64,000 bases of DNA from Chryseobacterium wanjuense. Its GTDB lineage: Bacteria > Bacteroidota > Bacteroidia > Flavobacteriales > Weeksellaceae. The stretch's first letter is position 1, and each line of letters begins with the position of its first letter. Made by a program: the position numbers and the translations under genes. The notes beneath the pieces were generated by a model. The model was not told where the DNA came from. It did not search any database and saw nothing but the letters and a program-made list of their open reading frames with translations. Positions 51,026 through 60,628 of the stretch are shown here, piece after piece. The stretch is taken from the NCBI RefSeq assembly GCF_900111495.1, contig NZ_FOIU01000002.1, positions 558,001 through 622,000 of the forward strand, read 5' to 3'.

Positions 51026-51249
51026 TACTTTTTTTTATCCGCTAAAAGGTGGTAAATTTGAATAAAGCAAATCATCCCGTTTGGGATGATTACCGGCCAG
51101 AGCATTCCGCTGAAGATACCATAAATGACAAAACATATACAGCCGACCATATTGACAATTCTAATTTTTCTTACATCTTTCAGGATAAAACTCAACACGA
51201 TAAAAAGTGAAGCAGAATATCCGATATAAGTAGCAGTTTCGGGGTTCAT
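51025..51249 (-). CDS. Small membrane protein (YgjV/SemiSWEET-like)
   Basis: The 74-residue protein has three predicted membrane helices in the order IGYSASLFIVLSFIL, NMVGCICFVIYGIF and PVIIPNGMICFIQIYHLL. This size and order resemble one half of PQ-loop/YgjV transporters. The exact family is uncertain. It overlaps the glycosyltransferase gene by 1 bp (TAATG), so the two are translated together. Confidence 0.72.
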   Translation of the reverse strand: MNPETATYIGYSASLFIVLSFILKDVRKIRIVNMVGCICFVIYGIFSGMLWPVIIPNGMICFIQIYHLLADKKK

Positions 51250-51401
51250 GAGAAAAATTTAGAGCAGAACAAACTTAATCATTTTCAATAAGATAATAAA
51301 ATTTTTTCTGCCATAAAGTCATTTATTGATTTTTGGTAAAATATTTGTAATTTAGATAATGAATAAATGGCAATGCTGCTTTTATTCTAATGAGATATAT
51401 T

Positions 51402-53939
51402 ATGGATTATAAGTTTTCACAAGGTTTGAGCCAAGTGTTCAAACAAAGCAAAAGCGAAGCTAAAAGGCTGAAAAGTGAATTTCTTAATACAGAACATCTA
51501 CTTTTAGGTATTATAAAAACGGAAAACTCTGCAAAAGAAATCCTTCAAAACCTTAATGCGGATTTAACACAAATCAGAAGAAAAATTGAAACTCTAAATA
51601 CAGCAAGTCTAAATCCTATTTCTGAGGAGGTTACCAATATTTCTTTCACTAAGATGGCAGATCATGCGATCAAACGTGCGGAGCTGGAATGCAGACAATA
51701 CAAAAGCAATGAGATTAATACCGTTCATTTGCTTTTAGGCATTCTATACAAATATGAGGACCCGACTTCAAATATTTTAGGAGCTTACGACATCGATTAT
51801 GAAGGAGTTTCAAAAGAGTATCAGACGATGCTGAAAAATTCCGGACAGGCACCACAGATGAGTGCTTATGACGACGATGATGAAAGAGAGGAATTTGAGC
51901 AAATGAGAAAGCCAACAGGAAATTTAGGTTCCGGAAAAAGTAAAACTCCTACTTTGGACAACTTTGGTAGAGACCTTACTTCTTTGGCAAGAGACGGGAA
52001 ATTGGACCCTGTGATCGGTCGTGAAAAAGAAATTGAGAGAGTTTCTCAGATTTTATCAAGAAGAAAGAAAAACAATCCGTTGCTTATCGGTGAACCGGGT
52101 GTTGGTAAATCTGCCATCGCTGAAGGTTTGGCCTTAAGAATTCAACAGAAGAAAGTTTCAAGAGTTCTTTATGGTAAAAGAGTGATCACTTTGGATCTGG
52201 CGAGTTTAGTTGCCGGAACAAAATACCGTGGTCAGTTTGAGGAAAGAATGAAGGCGATCATGACGGAGCTGGAGAAAAACAGAGATGTCATCTTATTCAT
52301 TGATGAGCTTCACACTATTGTCGGTGCGGGAAGTTCTACAGGAAGCTTGGATGCGTCAAATATGTTCAAACCTGCTTTGGCAAGAGGAGAAATCCAATGC
52401 ATCGGGGCAACTACCCTGGATGAATATCGTCAGTACATCGAGAAAGACGGTGCTTTAGAAAGAAGATTCCAGAAAGTAATGGTGGAGCCGACTTCGATCG
52501 AAGAAACCGTTCAGATCTTAAATCAGATTAAAGATAAATACGAAGAACATCATAATGTAATCTATACTCCGGAAGCAATTCTGGCATGTGTCAATTTGAC
52601 ATCAAGATATATTACAGACCGTTTCTTACCGGATAAAGCGATTGATGCCATGGATGAAGCCGGATCTCGTGTTTATATTAAAAACATGAAAGTTCCTACA
52701 GAAATCATTGATTTTGAAAAGAAAATCGAAGATATCAAGGAAATGAAGCAGAAAGCAGTAAAAGCTCAGGATTATCTTGAAGCAAGAAAACTGAAAGATG
52801 AAGAGGAAAGACTTCAGATGGAACTGAATGCTGCCCAGGATAAGTGGGACAAAGATGTGAAGGAGAAAAAAGAAACCGTAACAGAAGAAAATGTAGCGGA
52901 AGTGGTTTCCATGATGAGTGGTGTTCCGGTAACGAAAGTAGGTAAAAATGAGCTTGATAAATTAGCTCAGATGGACGGAAAACTGAACGGAAAAGTAATC
53001 GGTCAGGAAGACGCTGTGAAAAAAGTTGTGAAAGCAATTCAGAGAAACAGAGCCGGACTTAAAGATCCGAACCGTCCGATCGGTACTTTCATTTTCTTAG
53101 GAACAACCGGTGTCGGTAAAACGGAGCTGGCCAAAGTAATGGCAAGAGAATTATTCGATTCTGACGAAGCTTTGATCAGAATTGATATGAGTGAATACAT
53201 GGAAAAATTTGCGGTTTCAAGATTAGTTGGTGCGCCTCCGGGATACGTTGGATACGAAGAAGGTGGACAATTAACAGAAGCGGTGAGAAGAAAACCTTAT
53301 GCTGTGGTTCTTTTGGATGAGATCGAAAAAGCTCACCCTGATGTATTCAACATTCTGTTGCAGATTTTGGATGAAGGTCACGTTACGGACAGTTTAGGTA
53401 GAAAAATTGACTTCAGAAATACGATTATTATCCTTACTTCAAACATCGGTACGAGAGATCTTAAAGATTTCGGAGATGGTGTAGGATTCGGAACTTCTGC
53501 GAAAAAGTCAAACACAGATACCAGAGCAAGAAGTACCATCGAAAATGCGCTTAAAAAAGCATTTGCCCCTGAATTCCTAAACAGAATTGACGATATTATC
53601 ATCTTCAACTCTCTTGTACAAGACGATATCAAGAAAATTATTGATCTTGAATTGAACAAACTGTACAGCAGATTAGAAAAATTAGGGTACAAAGTGGAAT
53701 TAACCGAAGAAGCAAAAGACTTCATCTCTGAAAAAGGCTGGGATAAAGACTTCGGCGCAAGACCATTGAAACGAGCTATCCAGAAATATATTGAAGATTT
53801 ATTAGCCGAAATGCTGGTAAACAAACAATTGAATGAAGGAGAAACTGTAGTTCTTGACCTTAATGAAGCGAAAGATGCACTCACAGGAAAGGCTTCTAAA
53901 ACTAAGAAGTCTGCTGCTGAAAAGTCTTCTCAATCATAA
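51402..53939 (+). CDS. clpC: ATP-dependent Clp protease ATP-binding subunit ClpC
   Basis: I place the start at 51402 (MDYKFSQGL), as in relatives; an ATG 12 bp earlier is possible. The 845-residue protein has two Clp-N repeats (about 1-140), AAA-1 with GEPGVGKS at 230-237, a UVR-like segment (QDYLEARKLKDEEERL) that marks ClpC, and AAA-2 with GTTGVGKT at 567-574. It ends with D2-small and a Lys/Ser-rich tail. It unfolds substrates for ClpP. It is a single gene with its own terminator. Confidence 0.95.
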   Translation: MDYKFSQGLSQVFKQSKSEAKRLKSEFLNTEHLLLGIIKTENSAKEILQNLNADLTQIRRKIETLNTASLNPISEEVTNISFTKMADHAIKRAELECRQYKSNEINTVHLLLGILYKYEDPTSNILGAYDIDYEGVSKEYQTMLKNSGQAPQMSAYDDDDEREEFEQMRKPTGNLGSGKSKTPTLDNFGRDLTSLARDGKLDPVIGREKEIERVSQILSRRKKNNPLLIGEPGVGKSAIAEGLALRIQQKKVSRVLYGKRVITLDLASLVAGTKYRGQFEERMKAIMTELEKNRDVILFIDELHTIVGAGSSTGSLDASNMFKPALARGEIQCIGATTLDEYRQYIEKDGALERRFQKVMVEPTSIEETVQILNQIKDKYEEHHNVIYTPEAILACVNLTSRYITDRFLPDKAIDAMDEAGSRVYIKNMKVPTEIIDFEKKIEDIKEMKQKAVKAQDYLEARKLKDEEERLQMELNAAQDKWDKDVKEKKETVTEENVAEVVSMMSGVPVTKVGKNELDKLAQMDGKLNGKVIGQEDAVKKVVKAIQRNRAGLKDPNRPIGTFIFLGTTGVGKTELAKVMARELFDSDEALIRIDMSEYMEKFAVSRLVGAPPGYVGYEEGGQLTEAVRRKPYAVVLLDEIEKAHPDVFNILLQILDEGHVTDSLGRKIDFRNTIIILTSNIGTRDLKDFGDGVGFGTSAKKSNTDTRARSTIENALKKAFAPEFLNRIDDIIIFNSLVQDDIKKIIDLELNKLYSRLEKLGYKVELTEEAKDFISEKGWDKDFGARPLKRAIQKYIEDLLAEMLVNKQLNEGETVVLDLNEAKDALTGKASKTKKSAAEKSSQS

Positions 53940-53956
53940 ATAAATAATTTGATTAT

Positions 53957-53992
53957 AAAAAAAGCATCGGGAATTTTCTCGATGCTTTTTTG
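53957..53992 (+). terminator. Rho-independent terminator of clpC
   Basis: AAAAAGCATCG and CGATGCTTTTT are perfect arms around GGAATTTTCT, with T-rich DNA after. Confidence 0.92.
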
Positions 53993-54006
53993 TTTTTTAT
54001 CTTGCA

Positions 54007-54039
54007 ACCCTTGTCAAGGTTTAAAACCTTGACAAGGGT
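54007..54039. repeat. 33-bp perfect palindrome, copy 2 (CCTTGTCAAGG type)
   Basis: Arms ACCCTTGTCAAGGTTT and AAACCTTGACAAGGGT meet around a single A, as in 24431-24463. Only the outer two bases of each arm differ, and they differ in a paired way (AT/AT versus AC/GT). Confidence 0.85.
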
Positions 54040-54068
54040 CATTATTTGTATTAAAAATTGGAGGATTA

Positions 54069-54117
54069 CACAGATCTTTAACCAAAATCATATGTGCAAA
54101 TCTTGTGAAAATCTGTG
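54069..54117. repeat. Palindromic intergenic element (CACAGAT arms)
   Basis: CACAGAT and ATCTGTG are inverted arms with TGTGCAAATCTTGTGAAAAT in between. The wording resembles the elements at 17660 and 42106. Confidence 0.45.
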
Positions 54118-54128
54118 GTAGAAAATAA

Positions 54129-54656
54129 TTAAAGCCCCACCACAAAACCAATACTCGGAACCAACCCTGTTGAAAAAATACTTTCATTTTCTTTCCAGAG
54201 AACATTATACATCAAACCTATCTGCATGAAAGAATTATTCCCGATTCGCTGCATATATCCGCCACCTAGATATAAAGCATCTTCTTCTGCATTCGTTTTA
54301 TAGTCGTAATATTTATGTTTATAATTAATGAAATAATGCTGATAATTAGCACTTAAATAAAAAGTTCGGGCAATATAATAATTCAGAAACGGGCCAACAC
54401 CAAACATTGTCGAACGATAATAATCCGAAGTCTGCCACGAAACGCTTCCCACTACTCCACCTTCAAGATCATTGGTAAGCCTGTAACCTACTCTGGGAGA
54501 AGCCTGTAAGTAAAATGCGCTCTGGCTTCCGAAACCAACCCCGATTCCGCCCCCGAAAGTCCAGCGGTTGGTGCTTTCGGGTGAAGCTCCTACGGAAACC
54601 TGGGAAAAAAGAACCCCTGAAATCATTACAAATAAAGAAATAATAAACTTTTTCAT
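54129..54656 (-). CDS. Outer-membrane beta-barrel protein
   Basis: The 175-residue protein has a signal peptide (cut after GVLFSQ) and eight or so alternating strands such as FYLQASPRVGYRLTNDL and YYIARTFYLSANYQHYF, ending in VPSIGFVVGL. This is the small porin-like barrel of Bacteroidota (OmpW/OprF-like or PF13505). The substrate is unknown. It is a single gene. Confidence 0.82.
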   Translation of the reverse strand: MKKFIISLFVMISGVLFSQVSVGASPESTNRWTFGGGIGVGFGSQSAFYLQASPRVGYRLTNDLEGGVVGSVSWQTSDYYRSTMFGVGPFLNYYIARTFYLSANYQHYFINYKHKYYDYKTNAEEDALYLGGGYMQRIGNNSFMQIGLMYNVLWKENESIFSTGLVPSIGFVVGL

Positions 54657-54694
54657 ATTACATTGTTTTTATCGATGTTTAAAATTATGGTTTT

Positions 54695-54722
54695 TTTGCG
54701 AATTTATTTAGTTGTATTTTTG
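54695..54722 (+). promoter_or_regulatory. Promoter of mnmA
   Basis: TTTG (54695-54698) and TATTTTTG (54715-54722) are separated by 16 bp. The leader to the ATG at 54773 is about 45 nt. Confidence 0.5.
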
Positions 54723-54772
54723 CGGCGTCAAACTAAGAACTCCCGTTAAGAGTTTCGTAAAATTGAAATACA

Positions 54773-55960
54773 ATGAAAGTAGTAGTAGGCCTTTCCGGAG
54801 GCGTAGACTCAAGTGTAACAGCATATTTGCTGCAGCAGCAAGGTCATGAAGTGGTGGCTTTGTTTATGAGAAACTGGAATGATGCTTCCGTGACGTTGGA
54901 AGATGAATGTCCGTGGATTGAGGATAGTAATGATGCCCTGATGGTTGCCCAAAAGCTGGGAATTCCGTTTCAGGTGATCGATATGAGCGAGCTTTATAAA
55001 GAAAGAATCGTGGATTATATGTTCGATGAATATCAGAAAGGAAGAACCCCGAATCCGGATGTTTTGTGTAACCGGGAAGTAAAATTCGATGTTTTCATGA
55101 AAACGGCAATGTCATTGGGTGCTGATAAAGTAGCTACAGGACATTATGCGCAGGTAACTTCCACTTTTGATGAAAACGGAAAGGAAATTTTTCATCTTCT
55201 GGCAGGAAAGGATAATAATAAAGATCAGTCTTATTTTTTATGTCAATTAAGTCAGGATCAATTGTCTAAAGCTTTGTTTCCCATTGGAGAATTAACAAAA
55301 CCCGAAGTAAGGGAAATCGCGAAAGAAATCGGATTGGTAACCGCTGATAAAAAAGATTCTCAGGGATTATGCTTTATCGGAAAAGTGAGCCTTCCGCAGT
55401 TTTTGCAGCAGCAATTGGTTCCCAAAGAAGGAGAAATTGTAGAAATTTTCAGAGATTCTCCTATTTTCGCAGAAGAAACTCCAGTATTTTCTTCAAAACA
55501 GGAAGAACTTGAATTTTTAAGCAAAAAAATCAATTATAAAAAATCCGGCGGAAAAGTAATTGGAAAACATCAGGGAGCCCAATTTTTCACGATCGGACAA
55601 AGCAAGGGTCTAGGAATCGGCGGACACAAAGAAAGTTGTTTTATCATCTCCAGAGACATGGAAAACAATATTCTTTTTGTGGGTGAAGGTCACAGCTTCC
55701 CCGGATTGTACAAAAAAGCATTGAAAATTGACAATTCTGAAGTTCATTGGGTGCGTGAAGATTTAGCCTTAAAAAATGGAGAAACGATGGAAGTAATGGC
55801 AAGGATACGATACAGACAACCGTTGCAGAAAGCGACATTACATCAGTTTGAAGATGGCTTTTATATCGAATTTGAAGACGCCCAATCTGCCATCGCGGAA
55901 GGACAGTTTGCGTCTTGGTATATTGGTGATGAGCTTTTAGGAAGCGGAGTTATTGCGTAA
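54773..55960 (+). CDS. mnmA: tRNA-specific 2-thiouridylase MnmA
   Basis: The 395-residue protein has the ATP-pyrophosphatase loop GLSGGVDSS at residues 6-14. Cys99 in [12 protein letters not shown] and Cys200 in [10 protein letters not shown] are the two catalytic cysteines. [16 protein letters not shown] and the C-terminal beta barrel with [10 protein letters not shown] follow. It puts sulfur on U34 of tRNA for Lys, Glu and Gln. Length is slightly above E. coli (368), as an insertion after residue 220 adds about 20 residues. It ends at a strong terminator. Confidence 0.96.
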   Translation: MKVVVGLSGGVDSSVTAYLLQQQGHEVVALFMRNWNDASVTLEDECPWIEDSNDALMVAQKLGIPFQVIDMSELYKERIVDYMFDEYQKGRTPNPDVLCNREVKFDVFMKTAMSLGADKVATGHYAQVTSTFDENGKEIFHLLAGKDNNKDQSYFLCQLSQDQLSKALFPIGELTKPEVREIAKEIGLVTADKKDSQGLCFIGKVSLPQFLQQQLVPKEGEIVEIFRDSPIFAEETPVFSSKQEELEFLSKKINYKKSGGKVIGKHQGAQFFTIGQSKGLGIGGHKESCFIISRDMENNILFVGEGHSFPGLYKKALKIDNSEVHWVREDLALKNGETMEVMARIRYRQPLQKATLHQFEDGFYIEFEDAQSAIAEGQFASWYIGDELLGSGVIA

Positions 55961-56035
55961 TGAGATACTAGATTTAAGATTAAATTTAGATTCCATTAAT
56001 TCTTAAACTTTTTAAACTAAAGGATTAAACATAAC

Positions 56036-56070
56036 AAGAGGTTTGGAAATTTCCAAACCTCTTTTATTTA
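56036..56070 (+). terminator. Rho-independent terminator of mnmA
   Basis: A 28-bp perfect palindrome (AAGAGGTTTGGAAA and complement) is followed by TTATTTA. It also lies 23 bp after the stop of the DUF4249 gene on the other strand. Confidence 0.85.
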
Positions 56071-56092
56071 TCAAAATTTGACTTTAGCTTCT

Positions 56093-56896
56093 TTATTCCT
56101 GAATTGTAATAGTTTTACTAGATGAAGTATGTGCAGAAAAATACCCCAAAGCTCCATTGCTTATATTACTCGGAGGATTAGTAGGCGTAATGGTAGCTCC
56201 TGAATTATGCAAAACGGCTTGCGGAAAAGCTTTAAAGTAATTATAAACTGAAGCATCAATACATTGCAATTCTACTGTCACATATTGATTTACTCCATAC
56301 TGAACATCAATAGAAATAGGTTTACCGTTTACTTCTCCATTCCCAATTTCGTCTGACATTACAGTATAACTAGTATCGTTATTGTCATCGTCTTTCAGTT
56401 TACTTTTAAAAAGATAATAATTCCCTTTGGCTGCCGGATCAGTAAAAATAGGAATAAGCCCTGAAACATTATTAAATCCGTCAAAAATTTTGGACTGTTT
56501 TACATCATCCAAATTCACATATTCCGGCATTTTACTCGTTGCCTTATAGGTAACTCCGTCTACAGTAACCGATAGTGTATAAATCTCTCCGTAATTGGAC
56601 ACAAGATTGACTGGTTTATAGACTCCGTTTTCATATTTCAATGTATCAACATGTCCTTGACTATCACTTACTGTCACGATTGCATTCGCCACGGGTGAGT
56701 ATTCATCATCTCCCGATGAGATTTTAACGGTTCTCGATACAGCAACAAAAGACTGCCCATTTTGATCAGAAATATTTCCTTCGATAACTATTCTCCCACT
56801 CATATTATCTAAAGGAATATCCGCATCTCTATCTCCGCAACTTAATAAAAGAAGCATAAAAGCGGAGATAATAAAATATTTTTTGTTTATCATCAT
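56093..56896 (-). CDS. DUF4249 lipoprotein, partner of the TonB receptor
   Basis: The start is ATG at 56896 (or 56893), directly followed by a lipoprotein signal peptide with lipobox LLSC. Upstream codons in the same frame lie inside the receptor gene and are not used. The 267-residue protein has RIVIEGNISDQNGQSFVAVS and an Ig-like series of strands (VANAIVTVSDSQGHVDTLKY), typical of DUF4249, which regularly follows TonB receptors in Bacteroidota. It is likely surface-exposed and helps bind the ligand. It lies 16 bp after the receptor. Confidence 0.85.
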   Translation of the reverse strand: MMINKKYFIISAFMLLLLSCGDRDADIPLDNMSGRIVIEGNISDQNGQSFVAVSRTVKISSGDDEYSPVANAIVTVSDSQGHVDTLKYENGVYKPVNLVSNYGEIYTLSVTVDGVTYKATSKMPEYVNLDDVKQSKIFDGFNNVSGLIPIFTDPAAKGNYYLFKSKLKDDDNNDTSYTVMSDEIGNGEVNGKPISIDVQYGVNQYVTVELQCIDASVYNYFKAFPQAVLHNSGATITPTNPPSNISNGALGYFSAHTSSSKTITIQE

Positions 56897-56912
56897 TTTT
56901 TTACGGTTTATA

Positions 56913-59162
56913 TTAAAATTTAAAATTATAGGCCACATTGGGAACAATGGAAAGCAGCGTCTCCTGTTTTGCCCGTATTGTATTTGTAAACATATCTTTT
57001 TCAAAACTAATGGTATAAGGATTTTGTTTGCCATAAATATTATACACTCCAAAAGACCAAGAGCTTTTAAAGCGTTTTGTTGTCTTCGGTTCATAAGTTA
57101 CATTCAGATCAAGACGGTGATAAGCCGGCATTCGATTACTGTTTCTTGCACCATATTGAAACACGGTTTGTCCGTCGATGTTATACACCCCGACCGGAAA
57201 AGTCACTGCATTTCCTGTACTGTAAACAAAAGCTCCTGAAAATGTTATTGCAGGCGTCAATTCATAGCTGGCAACCACAGATAGATTGTGGGTTTTATCA
57301 GAATTGGCATTGTACCAGTTCCCTTCATTGATTCCATCAATTTTTCTTTCCGTTTTAGATAATGTGTATGAAACCCAACCTGTAAGCCTGCCTTTTGTTT
57401 TTTTTGCTAAAAGCTCAAATCCGTAAGCTCTTCCGATACCGTTATACAAAAGGTTATTTTCCACATTATCCAGCACATCTACTACTAAACCGTCTTTATA
57501 ATCGACAAGATTTGCCATTTTTTTATAGAATACTTCGCTTGTCACTTCGTAGCCTTTATTAAATTTCTTGGTATAAGCAAGATTCACCTGATCCATCGTT
57601 AACGGTTTTTTGAGATTCAGCCAAATATCATTATTAATAAATTGGCCATACCCTCCGTTACTTAAAGTCTGTAAATTTTGTGTAAGTCTCGTGTAACCCG
57701 CCCGTATACTATTATTTTTATTAAATTCATAATTTAACATCAAACGAGGCTCAAAATTGATATACCTTTTGGAAGTTTCTCCATCCTTTTCAATGTCCTT
57801 CCCCCGATTAAGCATTGACAGCCTTACACCATAATTCATGAAAAGTTTTTCGGAAATTTTATAATCATCATTAAAATACAATGCACTTTCCCACATTGTT
57901 CTTTCTTTCTTAAGAAATTCAGAATTGATGTAATCCGGAAGTTTATTGGTGAAAAAATCATAATAAGAAGCCTGCAGTCCGTAATTAAATGTATGACTTG
58001 TTCCTACATAATTTGAAAAATCCTGCTTAAATCCCCAGTTTCTGACGTTGGGGTTAATTTCCACAATATTTCCGGTATAGCCTATGATATTCGTTCTATA
58101 ATCATAGTTACTGTATGTGAGCGATGTATTTGAAAATAAATTGCTATTGATAATACTATTCCATCTCAGTGTACCAACTAAATTTCCCCAATTGTTTTTA
58201 AACTTATCAAAAGACATAATATCTCTTCCAAGATAGCTCGAAAAGTGAATACTATTATTTTTATTAATCTGATAATTAAATTTTGCGTTTAGATCATAGA
58301 AATATAATTTAGTATTTCCTCCGTTTTCTCCAGTAGAATTCAGGAAAAGATCCAGATATGTACGTCTGGCAGAAACAATAAAAGATGATTTTCCTTTTTG
58401 GATAGGCCCTTCAAAGCTTATTCTACTGCTTATCAAACCGATCCCTCCTGCAACTCCAAAGTTCTGGTTATTTCCTTCCTTCATTTTCACATCAACAACG
58501 GAAGATAGTCTTCCCCCATATTGAGAAGGAATATTGCCTTTATACAGAGTAACACTCCTCAGCGCATCGCTGTTAAACGTACTGAAAAAGCCCGCCAAAT
58601 GAGAATTATTAAAAACCGGAGCCTCATCAAGCAGTATAAGGTTTTGGTCTAAATTTCCTCCCCGCACGCTGAATCCCGAACTTCCTTCCTGCGAGCTGAC
58701 TCCTGGCAAAAACTGTAATGTCTTCATAATATCTTTCTCGCCAAGCAAAACAGGAAGCTTAGAAATCCCCTGAATATCAAGTTTTTCAGCTCCCATTTTA
58801 GATTGTGTGGAAAAAGCTTTTGATCTTTTTACATCTTTTAGATTAATTTCTTCAATAAGGTACTCATCCTTTTTAAGAGTCCAATCTATCTTTTTTGTAG
58901 AATCAAGATGAATGTTTTGGGCAGCGTCCTTGTGCTTGTCGTGACTGATTATCAGCGTATAATCATTTTCCGGTAACGATAAGGAATAGAATCCGTATTC
59001 GTTGGTTTCAATAGAGATTTCAGGTTTTTCTTTAATTTTTATGACAGCTCCGGATATGAGCTCTCCCGTGTCTTGGTCTTTTACGACTCCGTTAATAGAA
59101 TAATTTTTTTGGGCATAGGAACATACTGACAAAAAAACTGCCATTGTTGTTATTCTCATCAT
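56913..59162 (-). CDS. TonB-dependent receptor with carboxypeptidase-like N-terminal domain
   Basis: The 749-residue protein has a signal peptide, a carboxypeptidase-regulatory-like domain (about 22-105, with YSINGVVKDQDTGELISGAV and FYSLSLPENDYTLIISHD in part), a plug domain with LPVLLGEKDIMKTLQFLPGV and GFSVRGGNLDQNLILLDE, and a barrel with many alternating strands to the end PNVAYNFKF. It imports or senses a ligand using TonB energy; the ligand is not known. The DUF4249 gene behind it is its likely partner. A strong promoter was not found. Confidence 0.93.
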   Translation of the reverse strand: MMRITTMAVFLSVCSYAQKNYSINGVVKDQDTGELISGAVIKIKEKPEISIETNEYGFYSLSLPENDYTLIISHDKHKDAAQNIHLDSTKKIDWTLKKDEYLIEEINLKDVKRSKAFSTQSKMGAEKLDIQGISKLPVLLGEKDIMKTLQFLPGVSSQEGSSGFSVRGGNLDQNLILLDEAPVFNNSHLAGFFSTFNSDALRSVTLYKGNIPSQYGGRLSSVVDVKMKEGNNQNFGVAGGIGLISSRISFEGPIQKGKSSFIVSARRTYLDLFLNSTGENGGNTKLYFYDLNAKFNYQINKNNSIHFSSYLGRDIMSFDKFKNNWGNLVGTLRWNSIINSNLFSNTSLTYSNYDYRTNIIGYTGNIVEINPNVRNWGFKQDFSNYVGTSHTFNYGLQASYYDFFTNKLPDYINSEFLKKERTMWESALYFNDDYKISEKLFMNYGVRLSMLNRGKDIEKDGETSKRYINFEPRLMLNYEFNKNNSIRAGYTRLTQNLQTLSNGGYGQFINNDIWLNLKKPLTMDQVNLAYTKKFNKGYEVTSEVFYKKMANLVDYKDGLVVDVLDNVENNLLYNGIGRAYGFELLAKKTKGRLTGWVSYTLSKTERKIDGINEGNWYNANSDKTHNLSVVASYELTPAITFSGAFVYSTGNAVTFPVGVYNIDGQTVFQYGARNSNRMPAYHRLDLNVTYEPKTTKRFKSSWSFGVYNIYGKQNPYTISFEKDMFTNTIRAKQETLLSIVPNVAYNFKF

Positions 59163-59409
59163 TGTGGTTTATCTTTTTACTTTTCACAAAGATATATAGA
59201 TTTTAACCTTCACAAAATTTATACTCAAGCAGTCAATTTTTCTCAAAAATTTAAAATATTTACTAAAAACATTTTTAAAATTATTTTTTTTTGGCTATTT
59301 AACTTAAATAACTGTATTTATTAATTTGTTTGAATATTTTACGTTTTTTTAAATAATTCAAAACAAAGATAGATTAATATTATTTTAACTTTTTGGCATC
59401 TCAACTGGG

Positions 59410-59772
59410 TTATTTTGAGGATAATTTTAACTTTTTATTAAAATAAAATAACATAAAATAAATATAAAAAACACCCTCGAAAAACAAAATGAGTAAAAGA
59501 TACCCTACTGGTTTATCTAAAATCATCCCTTTTATTAATTTCACCATTCCTAACACAAAAATGAGAATGATGAAAAGTATGGTTACTTTCGTTACTCTTT
59601 CTTTTAAAAAATTCAGGACAAAAACCGAAGTGTAAAAACATAGCAAAAGAATCAGGTAAAACTTCAGAAAATCCGGACCTTTCAAAGAAATGGGATTATA
59701 AGTTTCTTTCTCCGTAACAAGCCAGAAAAAACTTATTACTACTGAAACTGAATGAATGAGTATATTTTTCAT
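59410..59772 (-). CDS. Unrecognised small membrane protein
   Basis: The 120-residue protein has four membrane helices: ILIHSVSVVISFFWLV, FYLILLLCFYTSVFVLNF, VTILFIILIFVLGMVKLI and YLLLILFFEGVFYIYFM. The last residues are basic (NKKLKLSSK). No family is recognised. It begins 12 bp after the Gly/Cys-rich protein and probably belongs to the same transcript. Confidence 0.72.
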   Translation of the reverse strand: MKNILIHSVSVVISFFWLVTEKETYNPISLKGPDFLKFYLILLLCFYTSVFVLNFLKERVTKVTILFIILIFVLGMVKLIKGMILDKPVGYLLLILFFEGVFYIYFMLFYFNKKLKLSSK

Positions 59773-59784
59773 AGTTATATTTTT

Positions 59785-60510
59785 TTAACCTCCGCAACCA
59801 CCACATCCACCGCAGCCACCTCCACAACCACCGCCTCCACTGCAACCAGAGCCGCCTCCGCTACAGCCTCCGCCATCATTATTACCCTTATCTTTTTTGT
59901 GAGGATCTGAAACTTCATTGTCTCCGAGTATCGATTCGACGATTCCAAAAATAAAAATACTTGCACAGACAACTACCATAAACATCACACTGATAAAGCC
60001 TTCTCCATCTGAACATGAATACATCAAAAGCAAAATTATGAGTGGAGAAAAGACAGCCATTCTTTTTAACCATGACTTTACTTTGGGCTTTTCTTTCCAG
60101 ATTTCTTCCGGCGCTTCCTGCTGAAATATTTCCCGATAGCTTTTTAAAGTGTCCGAAAACCAGTTCTGATGCTTTTCTTTTTCTGCAAAACCACCTTTTG
60201 ATGGGTGATGATGAAGTTTTTTCTGTAAAATATTCGGGCAAAATTCTTCCCAATAATTCTGAGTATAAATAAGATGCATATGCCAAACTTTATCTACTAT
60301 TTCGCTTGGCGAAGCTCCGTTGGGAAGAACACAGCAGAGGTAAACGAATTTTTTATACTCTTCTATCGCTTTTTTAGTAAAATCTAAAGTCCATTTTTCT
60401 TCTTTGGCTAATTTTTTTGAGAAAGGAAAATCAACATTGGGAGTGTCTAACGAAAATTCCTGAAGTCTGCTCCAGAGGGAATCGTTTTGTAATAACATTT
60501 TTGTTTCCAT
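59785..60510 (-). CDS. Membrane protein with GRDP-like domain and Gly/Cys-rich tail
   Basis: The 241-residue protein has an N-terminal domain (about 1-140) with VDKVWHMHLIYTQNYWEEFC and the histidine run HHHPSKGG, as in glycine-rich-domain proteins and the TIGR04222 type. Two membrane helices follow near 155-195. The last 35 residues are almost only Gly and Cys with Ser (SGGGSGCSGGGGCGGGCGG, in part). Cys-Gly clusters of this kind may bind metal or be modified. The function is unknown. A small membrane protein follows in the same operon. Confidence 0.75.
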   Translation of the reverse strand: METKMLLQNDSLWSRLQEFSLDTPNVDFPFSKKLAKEEKWTLDFTKKAIEEYKKFVYLCCVLPNGASPSEIVDKVWHMHLIYTQNYWEEFCPNILQKKLHHHPSKGGFAEKEKHQNWFSDTLKSYREIFQQEAPEEIWKEKPKVKSWLKRMAVFSPLIILLLMYSCSDGEGFISVMFMVVVCASIFIFGIVESILGDNEVSDPHKKDKGNNDGGGCSGGGSGCSGGGGCGGGCGGCGGCGG

Positions 60511-60628
60511 TGTCTTAACTTTTATTTTCTACTCAAATATGGATTGAATTAAAAATATAAAAGTCTTACAACAGTCTTTTTTGGTTGTAAAAAAATCTTA
60601 AATTAGTCTTATCAATAAAACCCAATCC

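Noticed and set aside
53378..53884. 168-codon minus-strand ORF inside clpC
   Set aside because: It is the shadow of the AAA-2 and D2-small coding sequence; its composition (Ser/Leu/Phe-rich) is typical of an antisense frame.
56897..57094. N-terminal extension of the DUF4249 protein
   Set aside because: It lies inside the receptor gene, and a lipoprotein signal peptide begins at 56896.
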